A stretch of DNA of 64,000 nt from Rhabdochromatium marinum (lineage in GTDB: Bacteria; Pseudomonadota; Gammaproteobacteria; Chromatiales; Chromatiaceae), in assembly GCF_016583795.1 (NCBI RefSeq), contig NZ_NRRS01000001.1:1-64000 (forward strand), given 5' to 3'. The notes beneath the pieces were generated by a model. That model made no database searches. It saw only the letters and a list, made by a program, of their open reading frames with translations, and had not been told where the DNA came from. Position 1 is the stretch's first letter, and every line of letters begins with the position of its first letter. The translations under genes and the position numbers were made by a program. This document shows positions 50,275 through 58,176 of the stretch, one piece after another.

Positions 50275-51930
50275 ATGAAACCCTTTGCTTTGCTGCATGC
50301 GTCCCCGACACCGATTCGCAGTCGGCTGTTTCGTGACCTGCTGGCCGTGATCGTACTGACCATCGGTGTGCTGATTGGCGCGAACCTGCTGTTGATTGAG
50401 GACTTCAAGCACGACATGGCTGAAACGCGCATCAACAATGCCAAGGCCCTGGTGCGCGACGAGGTCCAGGCGTTGCTCCAGCCGGTGCAACAGCAGTTGC
50501 TGATCATCCGCGACCGCCTGCGCAACGCCGCCGCAGCTCCGCCTCAGACGCGGGCAGCGGCTGAGCGCATGAACGCAAAGCTGATGCCATCACTGATCCA
50601 CATCCCGCAAATCGCTGGTTTGGCTTTCGCCGATGGTCAGGGCCGCGAGTATTTCCTGCGACGCGCTGACTCCGGCTGGCTGACGCGCCTGCGCGGCCCG
50701 GGGGATGCGGCCGAATTCACCCTGCTCCACTGGGCACAACTCGATGAGCCGGGCAACAGTGAAACCGCCCGACTGGACTACGATCCACGCCTACGTCCCT
50801 GGTTCAAGGAAGCGCGCCAGACACTCGCCCAACGTCCCGAACAGTCTCCCGACCAGCCTCGCGATCAGCACGACACCTTTTCCTGGACCCCGCCCTATCG
50901 CTTCGACTCCCTGAACAAGCCGGGCATTACAGTCTCCAGCGCTTGGTACGTTGGGGAGGCGCTACGGGTGCTGGCGCTGGATGTTACCCTGGCGCACATT
51001 CTGGAGATGATCGACCAACTCCCGCTGGAGTCTGGCAGCGGTTTCCTGTTCGACGGCCAAGGGGGGCTCTACAGTGATCGGCACGCACCGAATCAATCAT
51101 CCGGCGTGCAGCCGTTTTACTCGGCCGAAACCCAACAGGGGGGACCGCTGCACTTCAACGCCATCGCCGCTTGGCGTGCCGCCGGACGCCCGGATGATCG
51201 TCTGGTGCGCTTCAGCAGCGGCGGACGTGACTGGTGGGGCGGCTTTCTGCCACTAACCGGCGATGCCGAAGACGCCTGGGTCGGGGTGGCACTGCCAACC
51301 TCGGCCACCCTTGGCATTCTGCAAAGCCGCTGGTTTCTGCTCGCACTAACCGCGCTGGGCATCCTCACTCTGGGCATCGGCCTGGCCGCGCTGTTGGTGC
51401 GGAAATACAGTCATCAATTGCGCGAGCTGCCCAAGCGCAGCCTGGATACGCGCCACCCGGAGGCCGATATCCAAGCCCTGATCAGCCGGGGCGAAAGCAC
51501 GCATCTGGAATTCAAATCCACCCTGCGGATGAATCTGCACACCGGCAAGGCCGGCAAGGAAATCGAATTGGCCTGGCTCAAGGGGGTAGTCGCCTTTTTA
51601 AATACTGAGGGCGGTATTTTGCTGATCGGCGTCGCCGATGACGGCGAGGTTCTGGGTCTGGATGCCGACGGCTTTGCCAATGACGACAAATTCCAGCTGC
51701 ACTTCAAGAATCTGATCAACAGCCACCTGGGCGCTGAATATTCCCGCTTTTTACAGCTCGAAATTTATCGCATCGAGGACAAAAGCATCGCTGTGGTGGA
51801 ATGCGAGCCGGCGGAGGCACCAAGCTTCCTGCGCCACAAGGGCACGGAATCCTTTTTAATCCGCAACGGTCCGTCGAATATTGAACTGCCGATCAGCAAG
51901 GCACTGACCTATATCGCCGCGCGCTTTTAA
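50275..51930 (+). CDS. Membrane-anchored Cache-type sensor fused to a Schlafen AlbA_2 domain
   Basis: This 551-residue protein has membrane helix 1 at about residues 20-42 (DLLAVIVLTIGVLIGANLLLI). A periplasmic region of about 300 residues carries Cache-like traits (YDPRLRPWFKEAR, DTFSWTPPYRFDSLNKPGITVSS in two parts). Helix 2 lies near 365 (WFLLALTALGILTLGIGLAALLV). The C-terminal AlbA_2 domain has ESTHLEFKSTLRMN, KGVVAFLNTEGGILLIGVADDGEVLG and FLIRNGPSNIELP. AlbA_2 domains bind nucleic acid or act in Schlafen-like nucleases and regulators. Linking one directly to a ligand-sensing ectodomain, with no kinase or cyclase, is unusual. The stop overlaps the convergent cca stop by four bases. Confidence 0.85.
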   Translation: MKPFALLHASPTPIRSRLFRDLLAVIVLTIGVLIGANLLLIEDFKHDMAETRINNAKALVRDEVQALLQPVQQQLLIIRDRLRNAAAAPPQTRAAAERMNAKLMPSLIHIPQIAGLAFADGQGREYFLRRADSGWLTRLRGPGDAAEFTLLHWAQLDEPGNSETARLDYDPRLRPWFKEARQTLAQRPEQSPDQPRDQHDTFSWTPPYRFDSLNKPGITVSSAWYVGEALRVLALDVTLAHILEMIDQLPLESGSGFLFDGQGGLYSDRHAPNQSSGVQPFYSAETQQGGPLHFNAIAAWRAAGRPDDRLVRFSSGGRDWWGGFLPLTGDAEDAWVGVALPTSATLGILQSRWFLLALTALGILTLGIGLAALLVRKYSHQLRELPKRSLDTRHPEADIQALISRGESTHLEFKSTLRMNLHTGKAGKEIELAWLKGVVAFLNTEGGILLIGVADDGEVLGLDADGFANDDKFQLHFKNLINSHLGAEYSRFLQLEIYRIEDKSIAVVECEPAEAPSFLRHKGTESFLIRNGPSNIELPISKALTYIAARF

Positions 51931-53177
51931 GTCCCTGCAGGCAGCACGGCACGCTGGGCCTGCTTAATAGCCTTGAGGCGCGCCTGGCGCACGCCTTCGC
52001 GAATGCGTGCCGGGTTGCTGACGCGAGCGATAGCTCCGCTGTCCACGGAGACACAGGCTTGGGCTAGGTACTGCCAGATCGCCCGCTGCGGGTAGTCGCG
52101 CTCCGCAAAGCCCTGGCGTCCACGAAAATCCGCCTCGCAGGCGATCAGCAGTTGCTCGAAGCGCTGCGGACGGCGCAACAGATCGGCACCTTCAAAAACA
52201 CCCAAGATGGTGCTGGCGCGCAGCTCATCGACCTTATGCACCTTGCCATGATACCGAGCCACCAAGCGGGCGAGTTCCGCGAAACGCTTGGGCACCGGCA
52301 GCCGCGTACACAGGTCAGCGATCAGCTCGACACCACGGTCTTCGTGGCCGTGGTGACTGGGCAGCACCTCCATCGGGGTATTACCCTTGCCCAGATCGTG
52401 ACACAGGGCCGCGAAGCACACCTCGGGCTCTCCGGACAGCCGGGCGGCCTGATCGAGCACCAGCATCACATGCACGCCAGTGTCGATCTCCGGGTGCCAT
52501 TGCGCCGGCTGCGGTACCCCCCACAGACGCTCAAGCTCCGGCAGCAGCACTTGCAGAGCGCCACAGGCACGCAAGGTTTCAAAAAATCGTGATGGGCGGG
52601 CCTCGCCCAGGGCACGGCTCAGTTCTTGCCACACGCGATCCGGCACCAGAGCATCGACCTCCCCAGCCGCCACCATGGCACGCATCAGTTCCAGCGTCTC
52701 AGGCGCGACGCGAAATCCCAGGGCATCAAAACGCGCGGCAAAGCGCGCCAGTCGCAGAATGCGCACCGGGTCTTCAGCAAAGGCCGGGGAGACATGGCGC
52801 AGCAGACGCGCATCGAGATCAGCCAACCCGCCGAAGGGATCGACAATGTGCCCCTCGGCATCCTCAGCCAGCGCATTGATAGTCAGATCGCGGCGCGCCA
52901 GATCCTCTTCCAGCGTGACCTGCGGGTCGGCATGCACCACAAAGCCGTGATACCCTGGCGCACTTTTGCGCTCGGTGCGTGCCAGCGCATATTCCTCTTT
53001 GGTGTCCGGGTGCAGAAACACCGGGAAATCCTTGCCCACCTGAGTGAATCCCAGCGCAAGCATCTGCTCGACACTGCTGCCGACCACCACAAAGTCGCGC
53101 TCGCGCACCTTGAGCCCCAATCGCCGGTCGCGCACGGCGCCGCCGACAAGATAGGTTTGCGCCCCCGGAAGTCGCAT
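51927..53177 (-). CDS. cca: CCA-adding tRNA nucleotidyltransferase (multifunctional, with HD domain)
   Basis: This 416-residue class II enzyme has the head-domain motif YLVGGAVRDRRLG and the metal-binding RERDFVVVG, followed by RRDLTINALAED and the neck region. A C-terminal HD phosphohydrolase domain follows (ALCHDLGKG and HHGHEDRG), as in E. coli Cca. It builds or repairs the 3' CCA of tRNAs, while the HD domain has phosphatase and phosphodiesterase activity. The start codon shares bases with the ubiG stop (TGATG). Confidence 0.95.
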   Translation of the reverse strand: MRLPGAQTYLVGGAVRDRRLGLKVRERDFVVVGSSVEQMLALGFTQVGKDFPVFLHPDTKEEYALARTERKSAPGYHGFVVHADPQVTLEEDLARRDLTINALAEDAEGHIVDPFGGLADLDARLLRHVSPAFAEDPVRILRLARFAARFDALGFRVAPETLELMRAMVAAGEVDALVPDRVWQELSRALGEARPSRFFETLRACGALQVLLPELERLWGVPQPAQWHPEIDTGVHVMLVLDQAARLSGEPEVCFAALCHDLGKGNTPMEVLPSHHGHEDRGVELIADLCTRLPVPKRFAELARLVARYHGKVHKVDELRASTILGVFEGADLLRRPQRFEQLLIACEADFRGRQGFAERDYPQRAIWQYLAQACVSVDSGAIARVSNPARIREGVRQARLKAIKQAQRAVLPAGT

Positions 53178-53935
53178 CAGGCGCGCTCCAACACCATCAT
53201 ATAGTTTACCCCCATATAGGGCGTGAAGTGGAAACCGCGATTGAAGGGATTCACCCGCATGCCGGTGCGATTGAGCACACGAAACTGCGGCCCCAGCGCC
53301 CGGATGATCTCTTTGGGTTTAACCAGTTTGCGAAAATGGTGCGTGCCCTTGGGCAGCCAACGCAACACCCACTCGGCGCCAATGATGGCGATCAGCCAGG
53401 CCGCCAGGGTGCGGTTGATCGTCGCCACCACCATCACCCCACCTGGTCGCACCAGGCGCGCGCACTGGGTGAGAAATTCCGGCAACTGCTCAACATGCTC
53501 GACCACCTCCATGTTCAGCACCACGTCGAACTGCACCCGATCGGCCGCCAGCGCCTCCACCGAGGTCAGGCGATAGTCGATCTCCAGTTCGCTCCACTCG
53601 GCATGCAGTCGCGACACATGGATATTTTTCTCCGCAATATCAATTCCCTGCACGCGGGCACCCAAGCGCGCGACCGCCTCACTGAGAATGCCACCACCGC
53701 AGCCAATATCGAGGATTTTCAGGCCGGTGAAGGGTTGCTCGCTCTCGGGTGTGCGCCCTAGGGCGGCACTGACATGGCGGCGCACATAGTCAGCCCGAAA
53801 CTGATTAAGCCGATGCAGAGGCCAGAAGGGTCCCTGTTCGTCCCACCAGCGATGGGCCAGGTTCTCGAAATACGCAACTTCGCGCGGGTCAATACTGGGG
53901 GCTTGCAGCGGTTGATTTTGATTCGACATAGTCAT
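53177..53935 (-). CDS. ubiG: Ubiquinone biosynthesis O-methyltransferase
   Basis: This 252-residue SAM-dependent methyltransferase shows the UbiG signature: IDPREVAYFENLAHRWWD, the SAM motif LKILDIGCGGGILSE, EVVEHVEQLPEF, and GTHHFRKLVKP with the later NYMMVLER end. It performs both O-methylation steps of ubiquinone synthesis. ATG 53935 or 53929 could be the start. It is in an operon with cca and separate from the ubiE cluster. Confidence 0.95.
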   Translation of the reverse strand: MTMSNQNQPLQAPSIDPREVAYFENLAHRWWDEQGPFWPLHRLNQFRADYVRRHVSAALGRTPESEQPFTGLKILDIGCGGGILSEAVARLGARVQGIDIAEKNIHVSRLHAEWSELEIDYRLTSVEALAADRVQFDVVLNMEVVEHVEQLPEFLTQCARLVRPGGVMVVATINRTLAAWLIAIIGAEWVLRWLPKGTHHFRKLVKPKEIIRALGPQFRVLNRTGMRVNPFNRGFHFTPYMGVNYMMVLERA

Positions 53936-53973
53936 TTTAATGGCAAAGGTTAGGAGTCAATGTTTCCACTCAG

Positions 53974-54522
53974 TTAGTCAGTTAAGGAGAGAATTTGCTG
54001 CATCACCGACGGAGCGTCCCATTCCAACTCACCCTGGACACGAAAACGCAACTGTCCCTCGGGATCCACCACATAGGTCGTCGGCAAACCGCGCAGCGGC
54101 CAGGTCTGCGTCACCTGAGCGCCAGGATCGAGCAACAGCGGAAAACTCACCCCTACCGCGCGGGCAAACTCAGCGACCGTCGCGGCGTCTTCATCGACAT
54201 TGATTGCGACGAATTGCACGCCCTGATCGCGCAAGTGCTGCCAGGCGCGCTCCATGGACGGCATCTCAGCACGACAGGGCGGACACCAGGTGGCCCAAAA
54301 ATTGACCACCACCACTTTGCCACGCAGATCCTCCAGCACCACGCGAGTCTCAGCAGGCGTTTGCAGATCGAACCCCGGCGCCGGCGCCACACTTGGCATG
54401 GGATCAAGCCGCTCATCCTCAGCCAGCACCGCTGTCGCCACACCAAAGCACACCACCATTTCAAGCCCAAGCAGCCACAACGGGCAAGAAGTGCTGAACC
54501 GCTTCGATAGTTTCCAAGCCAT
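53974..54522 (-). CDS. TlpA/ResA-like periplasmic thioredoxin
   Basis: This protein of about 182 residues has an N-terminal hydrophobic signal/anchor (LWLLGLEMVVCFGVATAVLA) followed by a thioredoxin fold with the redox motif FWATWCPPCRAEMPSM and the cis-Pro region LRGLPTTYVVDPEG. Such proteins reduce disulfides in the periplasm, often for cytochrome c maturation or copper-site assembly. ATG 54522 is chosen over a TTG at 54540. It is close upstream of ubiG, with 38 bases between them, on the same strand. Confidence 0.88.
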   Translation of the reverse strand: MAWKLSKRFSTSCPLWLLGLEMVVCFGVATAVLAEDERLDPMPSVAPAPGFDLQTPAETRVVLEDLRGKVVVVNFWATWCPPCRAEMPSMERAWQHLRDQGVQFVAINVDEDAATVAEFARAVGVSFPLLLDPGAQVTQTWPLRGLPTTYVVDPEGQLRFRVQGELEWDAPSVMQQILSLTD

Positions 54523-54540
54523 AATCGTGAATTGCTCCAA

Positions 54541-54936
54541 ATAACGACTGAGTCTGAGGTATTCTCACAAGAAAATGATGCCAAACAGAGCATTGTGTGG
54601 CAATTTCGGCGGAAAAATGCGCCTGCATGGCGTTGAAATGGGTTCGCGACCAGTCGCCAACCAGAGGCTCCTATGCATGCACTGAAGATTCTACACCGCC
54701 TGGACGTGGAACCGACTTGCGCTACCGCATCGAACAGGCTGATCGTCTACCAGATAACCGCCATGCTGGACGCCATAGCTGTTATCGCGGCAATACTTGA
54801 ACGAAAGCGCTTCCGAGCAGTTACCGAGGCCAAAGCTCAAATTCGCGTTCCTTCGCGCTCCAGCCGCCGCATCCCATTCTTCAAATAACGATCCACACAG
54901 GTACTCATGATGGCGGCGGAATTCAGTAGCAGGCCC
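54541..54936. other. Intergenic region with a doubtful small ORF
   Basis: About 390 bases between the divergent TlpA-like and glycerate kinase genes. The best open frame, 54673-54888 on the plus strand (71 codons), has AGAGG five bases before its ATG and includes a hydrophobic stretch (ITAMLDAIAVIAAIL). The product resembles nothing I know and its C-terminus is very basic. It could be a small membrane peptide or chance. I see no other structure. Confidence 0.3.
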
Positions 54937-56118
54937 ATGCGGATCCTGGTGGCGCCCGATTCCTTTAAAGGAAGCATGAGCGCGACTGTCTTTTGTGATA
55001 TCGCCCGGCAAGTGTTCAGCCGCTGCCTGTCCGGTTGCGAAGTGCCTGGTTGCGAGATGCTGGGTCTACCGATGGCAGATGGTGGCGAGGGGACCGCCGA
55101 GGCGCTGGTGAGAGGCACCGGCGGCGAACTACGTGCGCTCACTGTGACTGGCCCCATGAGAACCCCGGTCGCAGCCAGTTATGGTCTGCTCGGCGACGGT
55201 CGGACTGCGGTGGTGGAGATGGCGCAGGCTTCGGGACTGCCGTTGGTGCCGTCGCAGCAGCGTGACCCGCTACAAGCGACTTCCTATGGCACCGGCGAAC
55301 TGATCGTCGAGGCGCTGCGCCAGGGCGCCGGGCACATCATCCTGGCACTGGGCGGATCGGCAACCAATGATGGCGGCATGGGAGCGCTACAGGCGTTGGG
55401 TGTGCGCTTCCTGGATCACACCGGCGCTCCGGTGGCGCCAATCGCCGAGGCGCTGATGCAGATCCGGTCGGTGGTTGTTGACGATCTTCAGGCCAGACTG
55501 GGCTCAACCCGTTTGACTATCGCGTCGGACGTGACCAACCCCCTGCTTGGTAAGCGCGGCGCAACCGCAGTCTATGGCCCGCAGAAAGGGGCTGACGCCA
55601 GGACCCGACGACACTTGGAACAGGGTTTGGCGCATTTTGCCGATCTCACTGACCAGACGACCAGCACCGATTATCGTGACCAGCCTGGCTCGGGAGCGGC
55701 TGGCGGCATGGGATACGGGTTCTTGAGTTATCTTGGCGCCACGCTGCGCAGTGGTTTTGCTGTCGTTGCTGAAACCTACGGCTTGGAGCAGCGGCTGCAA
55801 GAAAACCATTGGGATCTGCTGATCACTGGCGAGGGGCAGGTTGATGTCCAAAGCGTGCAGGGCAAGCTGGTCGGACGCTTGGCCGCGCTGGGGCAGGCAC
55901 ACCAGATCCCCGTTCTGGTCTTAACCGGCTCAATCCGTGGTGACCTGGATGAGCTATACCGCTGTGGCGTGACCAGCGTGTCCAGTATCGTTGAAGGACC
56001 CATGTCGCTGAAGCAGGCGATGGAACAAGCCCCACTGCTGTTGCGGCGGCGCCTGACCGACCTGTGCCGATTGTGGAGAATTAGGCGCTTAAGCGATCCC
56101 GTCAGCCGGGCTATGTAG
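54937..56118 (+). CDS. Glycerate kinase (GlxK/GarK family)
   Basis: This protein of about 393 residues has the family start MRILVAPDSFKGSMSA, MADGGEGTAEAL, LALGGSATNDGGMGALQALG in two parts, DVTNPLLG, GPQKGA, GSGAAGGMGYGF and ITGEGQVDVQSVQGK, typical of type II glycerate kinases. It phosphorylates D-glycerate to 2-phosphoglycerate, used in photorespiratory or glyoxylate-type salvage. ATG 54937 fits the family; ATG 54907 and 54910 would add about ten residues. The C-terminal 25 residues are Arg-rich and may be an extension. No glyoxylate genes adjoin it. Confidence 0.92.
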   Translation: MRILVAPDSFKGSMSATVFCDIARQVFSRCLSGCEVPGCEMLGLPMADGGEGTAEALVRGTGGELRALTVTGPMRTPVAASYGLLGDGRTAVVEMAQASGLPLVPSQQRDPLQATSYGTGELIVEALRQGAGHIILALGGSATNDGGMGALQALGVRFLDHTGAPVAPIAEALMQIRSVVVDDLQARLGSTRLTIASDVTNPLLGKRGATAVYGPQKGADARTRRHLEQGLAHFADLTDQTTSTDYRDQPGSGAAGGMGYGFLSYLGATLRSGFAVVAETYGLEQRLQENHWDLLITGEGQVDVQSVQGKLVGRLAALGQAHQIPVLVLTGSIRGDLDELYRCGVTSVSSIVEGPMSLKQAMEQAPLLLRRRLTDLCRLWRIRRLSDPVSRAM

Positions 56119-56210
56119 CGCCCGTCGCGGCTTGCTGTGCTGTGAAGATTAGGTGGGTAGCATGGGGCAGAGGCCGAAGCATCCAACCCACGACCCACTC
56201 ACCCAAATCT

Positions 56211-56951
56211 CTATAGGCGTTTGCGAATGGTCTCGATGGAATCTGGTAATCCCAGGTTCTCTTTCACCAATCCGGCCAACTCGCGTTTGCTGGCTTTTCT
56301 CGTTCGTGTCGCTTGAATTTTTTCGCCTTCAACCCGCCATCGTTCCTTTTCGGTGGCGCGCTCCTCGGATTTTTCTCGATTCCGATGGGTGAACTTCTTG
56401 CGTTTCTTGTGCTCCGCACGCTCAAGGGATAAATCCGACGCGATACCGGGCTCGATCTCTGCGACCGTGGTCTCGGAAAGGTGTGAACATTGACGCTCGG
56501 CAAGGTCTTGCATGGCCTGAGGCCAGTGGACTCTCGGCCAATAGTAGCTGTTCAATCCAAGATGCCGACAGGTCTCAGCGTAGTTGTCTTCGTTGACCCA
56601 TAAATCACCGAGCGGCACGCGATTATGTTTAGAAACAAGAACAATCTTTCGCTGCCAAATCGCTGCCTCGCGTAAGATATCGTCGATGGTTTGGTTGTGA
56701 AGCAAGTCCCGGCGGGCGTCAAGGAGCGCTCGGTACTCCTGTTCTGCTGCAAGCAGCGCGGGAGCAAGATCTTCGCGTGAAACGGGTTGAGTGTTGTGGT
56801 CAAAAGGCGTTAAGCCATGGTCGAGAAGCAACGTCAAAGTATCGAACGGCGCGTCTGTCTCCAAGGTTATCTTCAACATGCAGAAAAACCAGATAAACTG
56901 AATCGAACGCAGTTGTTCACGTATCCGAGCCGTTTCGAGTGTTGTGGTCAC
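56211..56951 (-). CDS. Hypothetical protein with charged helical region and HTH-like C-terminus
   Basis: I do not recognise this protein of about 246 residues. It starts at a GTG at 56951 (an in-frame ATG at 56981 is possible). Residues 1-150 are mixed and include VNEDNYAETCRHLGLNSYYWP. Residues 165-220 are extremely rich in Lys, Arg and Glu (ERAEHKKRKKFTHRNREKSEERATEK, seen as two parts) and look like a long charged helix. The last 28 residues (KRELAGLVKENLGL, then ETIRKRL) resemble a helix-turn-helix. The DNA is AT-richer than its neighbours. It lies between the decayed integrase beside tRNA-Lys and glycerate kinase, so it may be island cargo. Confidence 0.6.
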   Translation of the reverse strand: MTTTLETARIREQLRSIQFIWFFCMLKITLETDAPFDTLTLLLDHGLTPFDHNTQPVSREDLAPALLAAEQEYRALLDARRDLLHNQTIDDILREAAIWQRKIVLVSKHNRVPLGDLWVNEDNYAETCRHLGLNSYYWPRVHWPQAMQDLAERQCSHLSETTVAEIEPGIASDLSLERAEHKKRKKFTHRNREKSEERATEKERWRVEGEKIQATRTRKASKRELAGLVKENLGLPDSIETIRKRL

Positions 56952-56999
56952 GGCATCAGCCCTCGACAAAGATAGCCGCATTCATCTGTTCCACCACAT

Positions 57000-57365
57000 C
57001 GCGAGATAGGATGCGGTGGAGTGGCGCAGATCAATCGGGGCGCCTTTCATGCAGGACAATCTGCTTGGCTTGCAGACCGACATCCTTCCAGGTCACCCCC
57101 ATCCAGTCGCCTCAGCAATCAAGGCCGGGGTGCAATCTGCTAGGGCATGGCACCCAAGCTCAGCTTTCCACCAGGCAAGCTGCTGGCACTAGGAACCTTG
57201 CGTCTTGACCTTCTTGGTGGGCAGAACATCACGCATGTAGCGATCCACCAGATCAGCCAGGGTATGGCGTTTGGTCTTGGCGGCCTTGAAGTGGTGGCGA
57301 CCGCGCTTAATATCGGTTTTGGTCTCTTTTGCCCACTGGCGAGCATCGGTCAGTCAAGCTTATTG
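57000..57365 (-). pseudogene. Decayed phage/island-type tyrosine integrase next to tRNA-Lys
   Basis: On the minus strand the region 57365-57190 encodes DARQWAKETKTDIKRGR, KAAKTKRHTLADLVDRYMRDVLP and KKVKTQGS, the N-terminal and arm-binding part of island integrases. It then has an in-frame TAG and continues QQLAWWKAELGCHALADCTPALIAEA before a stop. Further left, another frame gives IDLRHSTASYLAM, the catalytic RxxH-box region, followed by a stop. The middle and the C-terminal Tyr are missing. The fragments lie just downstream of the 3' end of tRNA-Lys, the usual attachment position of such integrases. This is a scar of an old integration. Confidence 0.75.
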
Positions 57366-57390
57366 TGGCTGAGTGCGCCACAGGCACAGA

Positions 57391-57420
57391 AAAGGGCTTA
57401 GCTTTGCGGCTAAGCCCTTG
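57391..57420. terminator. Terminator downstream of tRNA-Lys
   Basis: An 11-base-pair stem (AAGGGCTTAGC with GCTAAGCCCTT) closes a 6-base loop. T-rich sequence lies on the plus side (TTGTTTTATTT) and TTTTC on the minus side. It most likely ends the tRNA transcript on the minus strand. Confidence 0.8.
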
Positions 57421-57427
57421 TTTTATT

Positions 57428-57503
57428 TGGTGCGCCCTGTGCGACTCGAACGCACGACCACCTGATTAAAAGTCAGATGCTCTACCAACTGAGCTAAGGG
57501 CGC
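57428..57503 (-). tRNA. tRNA-Lys (anticodon TTT), with encoded CCA
   Basis: The minus strand folds as a 76-base tRNA. The acceptor stem is GCGCCCT with AGGGCGC, the D arm contains AGCTCAGTTGGTAGAGC, and the anticodon loop CTTTTAA gives TTT. The T arm is GTGCG-TTCGAGT-CGCAC, and the 3' end reads ACCA. The 3' half is the likely attachment site of the island whose integrase remnant lies next to it. A sigma70-like promoter is visible 20 bases upstream. Confidence 0.97.
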
Positions 57504-57522
57504 ATTGGATACTGAGCGGCTT

Positions 57523-57551
57523 AGTATAGCGGATTCAGAGATGGTGCGCAA
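57523..57551 (-). promoter_or_regulatory. Promoter of tRNA-Lys
   Basis: On the minus strand TTGCGC (57551-57546) and TATACT (57528-57523) are 17 bases apart. They place the start of transcription about 12 bases before the mature tRNA 5' end. Confidence 0.7.
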
Positions 57552-57664
57552 AATCTGGTTTTGCACGGCTGATACGGCTGGCACAACTGATACGACGGTT
57601 CGAGGCGATGGCCGTCAGTTGTTGTGGCGCGGTGGCTTTTTTCTGCGGGAGGGACTTGATTGAT

Positions 57665-57684
57665 GCGATTGTGAGTACAATCGC
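57665..57684 (+). promoter_or_regulatory. Perfect inverted repeat upstream of the sufE-like gene
   Basis: GCGATTGT and ACAATCGC flank a 4-base centre about 40 bases before the ATG at 57726. This is either an operator or a small hairpin in the leader. The regulator is not known. Confidence 0.45.
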
Positions 57685-57725
57685 TGGAGTTTGGGAATCT
57701 TGTCTAATCCATGCGGGGTGAGAAT

Positions 57726-58148
57726 ATGATGAAGACCGCTGAAGTGCTGGAAGCTTTCGAGTTGCTGGAGAACTGGGAGGCGCGTTATGAGTTTATCGAT
57801 GACTTGGGTCGGGGGGAGCTGCTACCGCTGGCTGAGCGTGAGCGGACTGAAGCGAATCTAGTGCAGGGTTGTAACACGCGCACTTGGCTGACCGGGAGCC
57901 TGGTCGGGGATGATCCGGCGGTGATTGAGTTCCGTGCTGAGGCTGAGACGCCCCTGGTGCGAGGTCTGGTGGCCTTACTGCTGGTGCCCTTTCAGCGCCA
58001 GCCGCCGCATGCGGTGTTGGCGACTGATCCCTCGGAATATATCAACGGACTCGGGCTCAAGGAGCATCTGAGCGGCAATCGTCAGGCGGGTATGGAGCAT
58101 TTTATTGAGCGCGTGTATACGATTGCGCGCGGTCTAGGAGGTGCATGA
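57726..58148 (+). CDS. SufE-like sulfur acceptor protein
   Basis: This protein of about 140 residues belongs to the SufE/CsdE family. The sulfur-accepting Cys is in NLVQGCNTRTWLTG, and the N-terminal ELLENWEARYEFIDDLGR and C-terminal GMEHFIERV regions fit. SufE takes persulfide from the cysteine desulfurase SufS for iron-sulfur cluster assembly. No suf or csd gene is adjacent, so the partner is unknown. ATG 57726 has GGGGTGAG upstream; the next codon is also ATG. Confidence 0.9.
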   Translation: MMKTAEVLEAFELLENWEARYEFIDDLGRGELLPLAERERTEANLVQGCNTRTWLTGSLVGDDPAVIEFRAEAETPLVRGLVALLLVPFQRQPPHAVLATDPSEYINGLGLKEHLSGNRQAGMEHFIERVYTIARGLGGA

Positions 58149-58176
58149 GCGATGTCAATGCCAAGAGATGCTAGCC

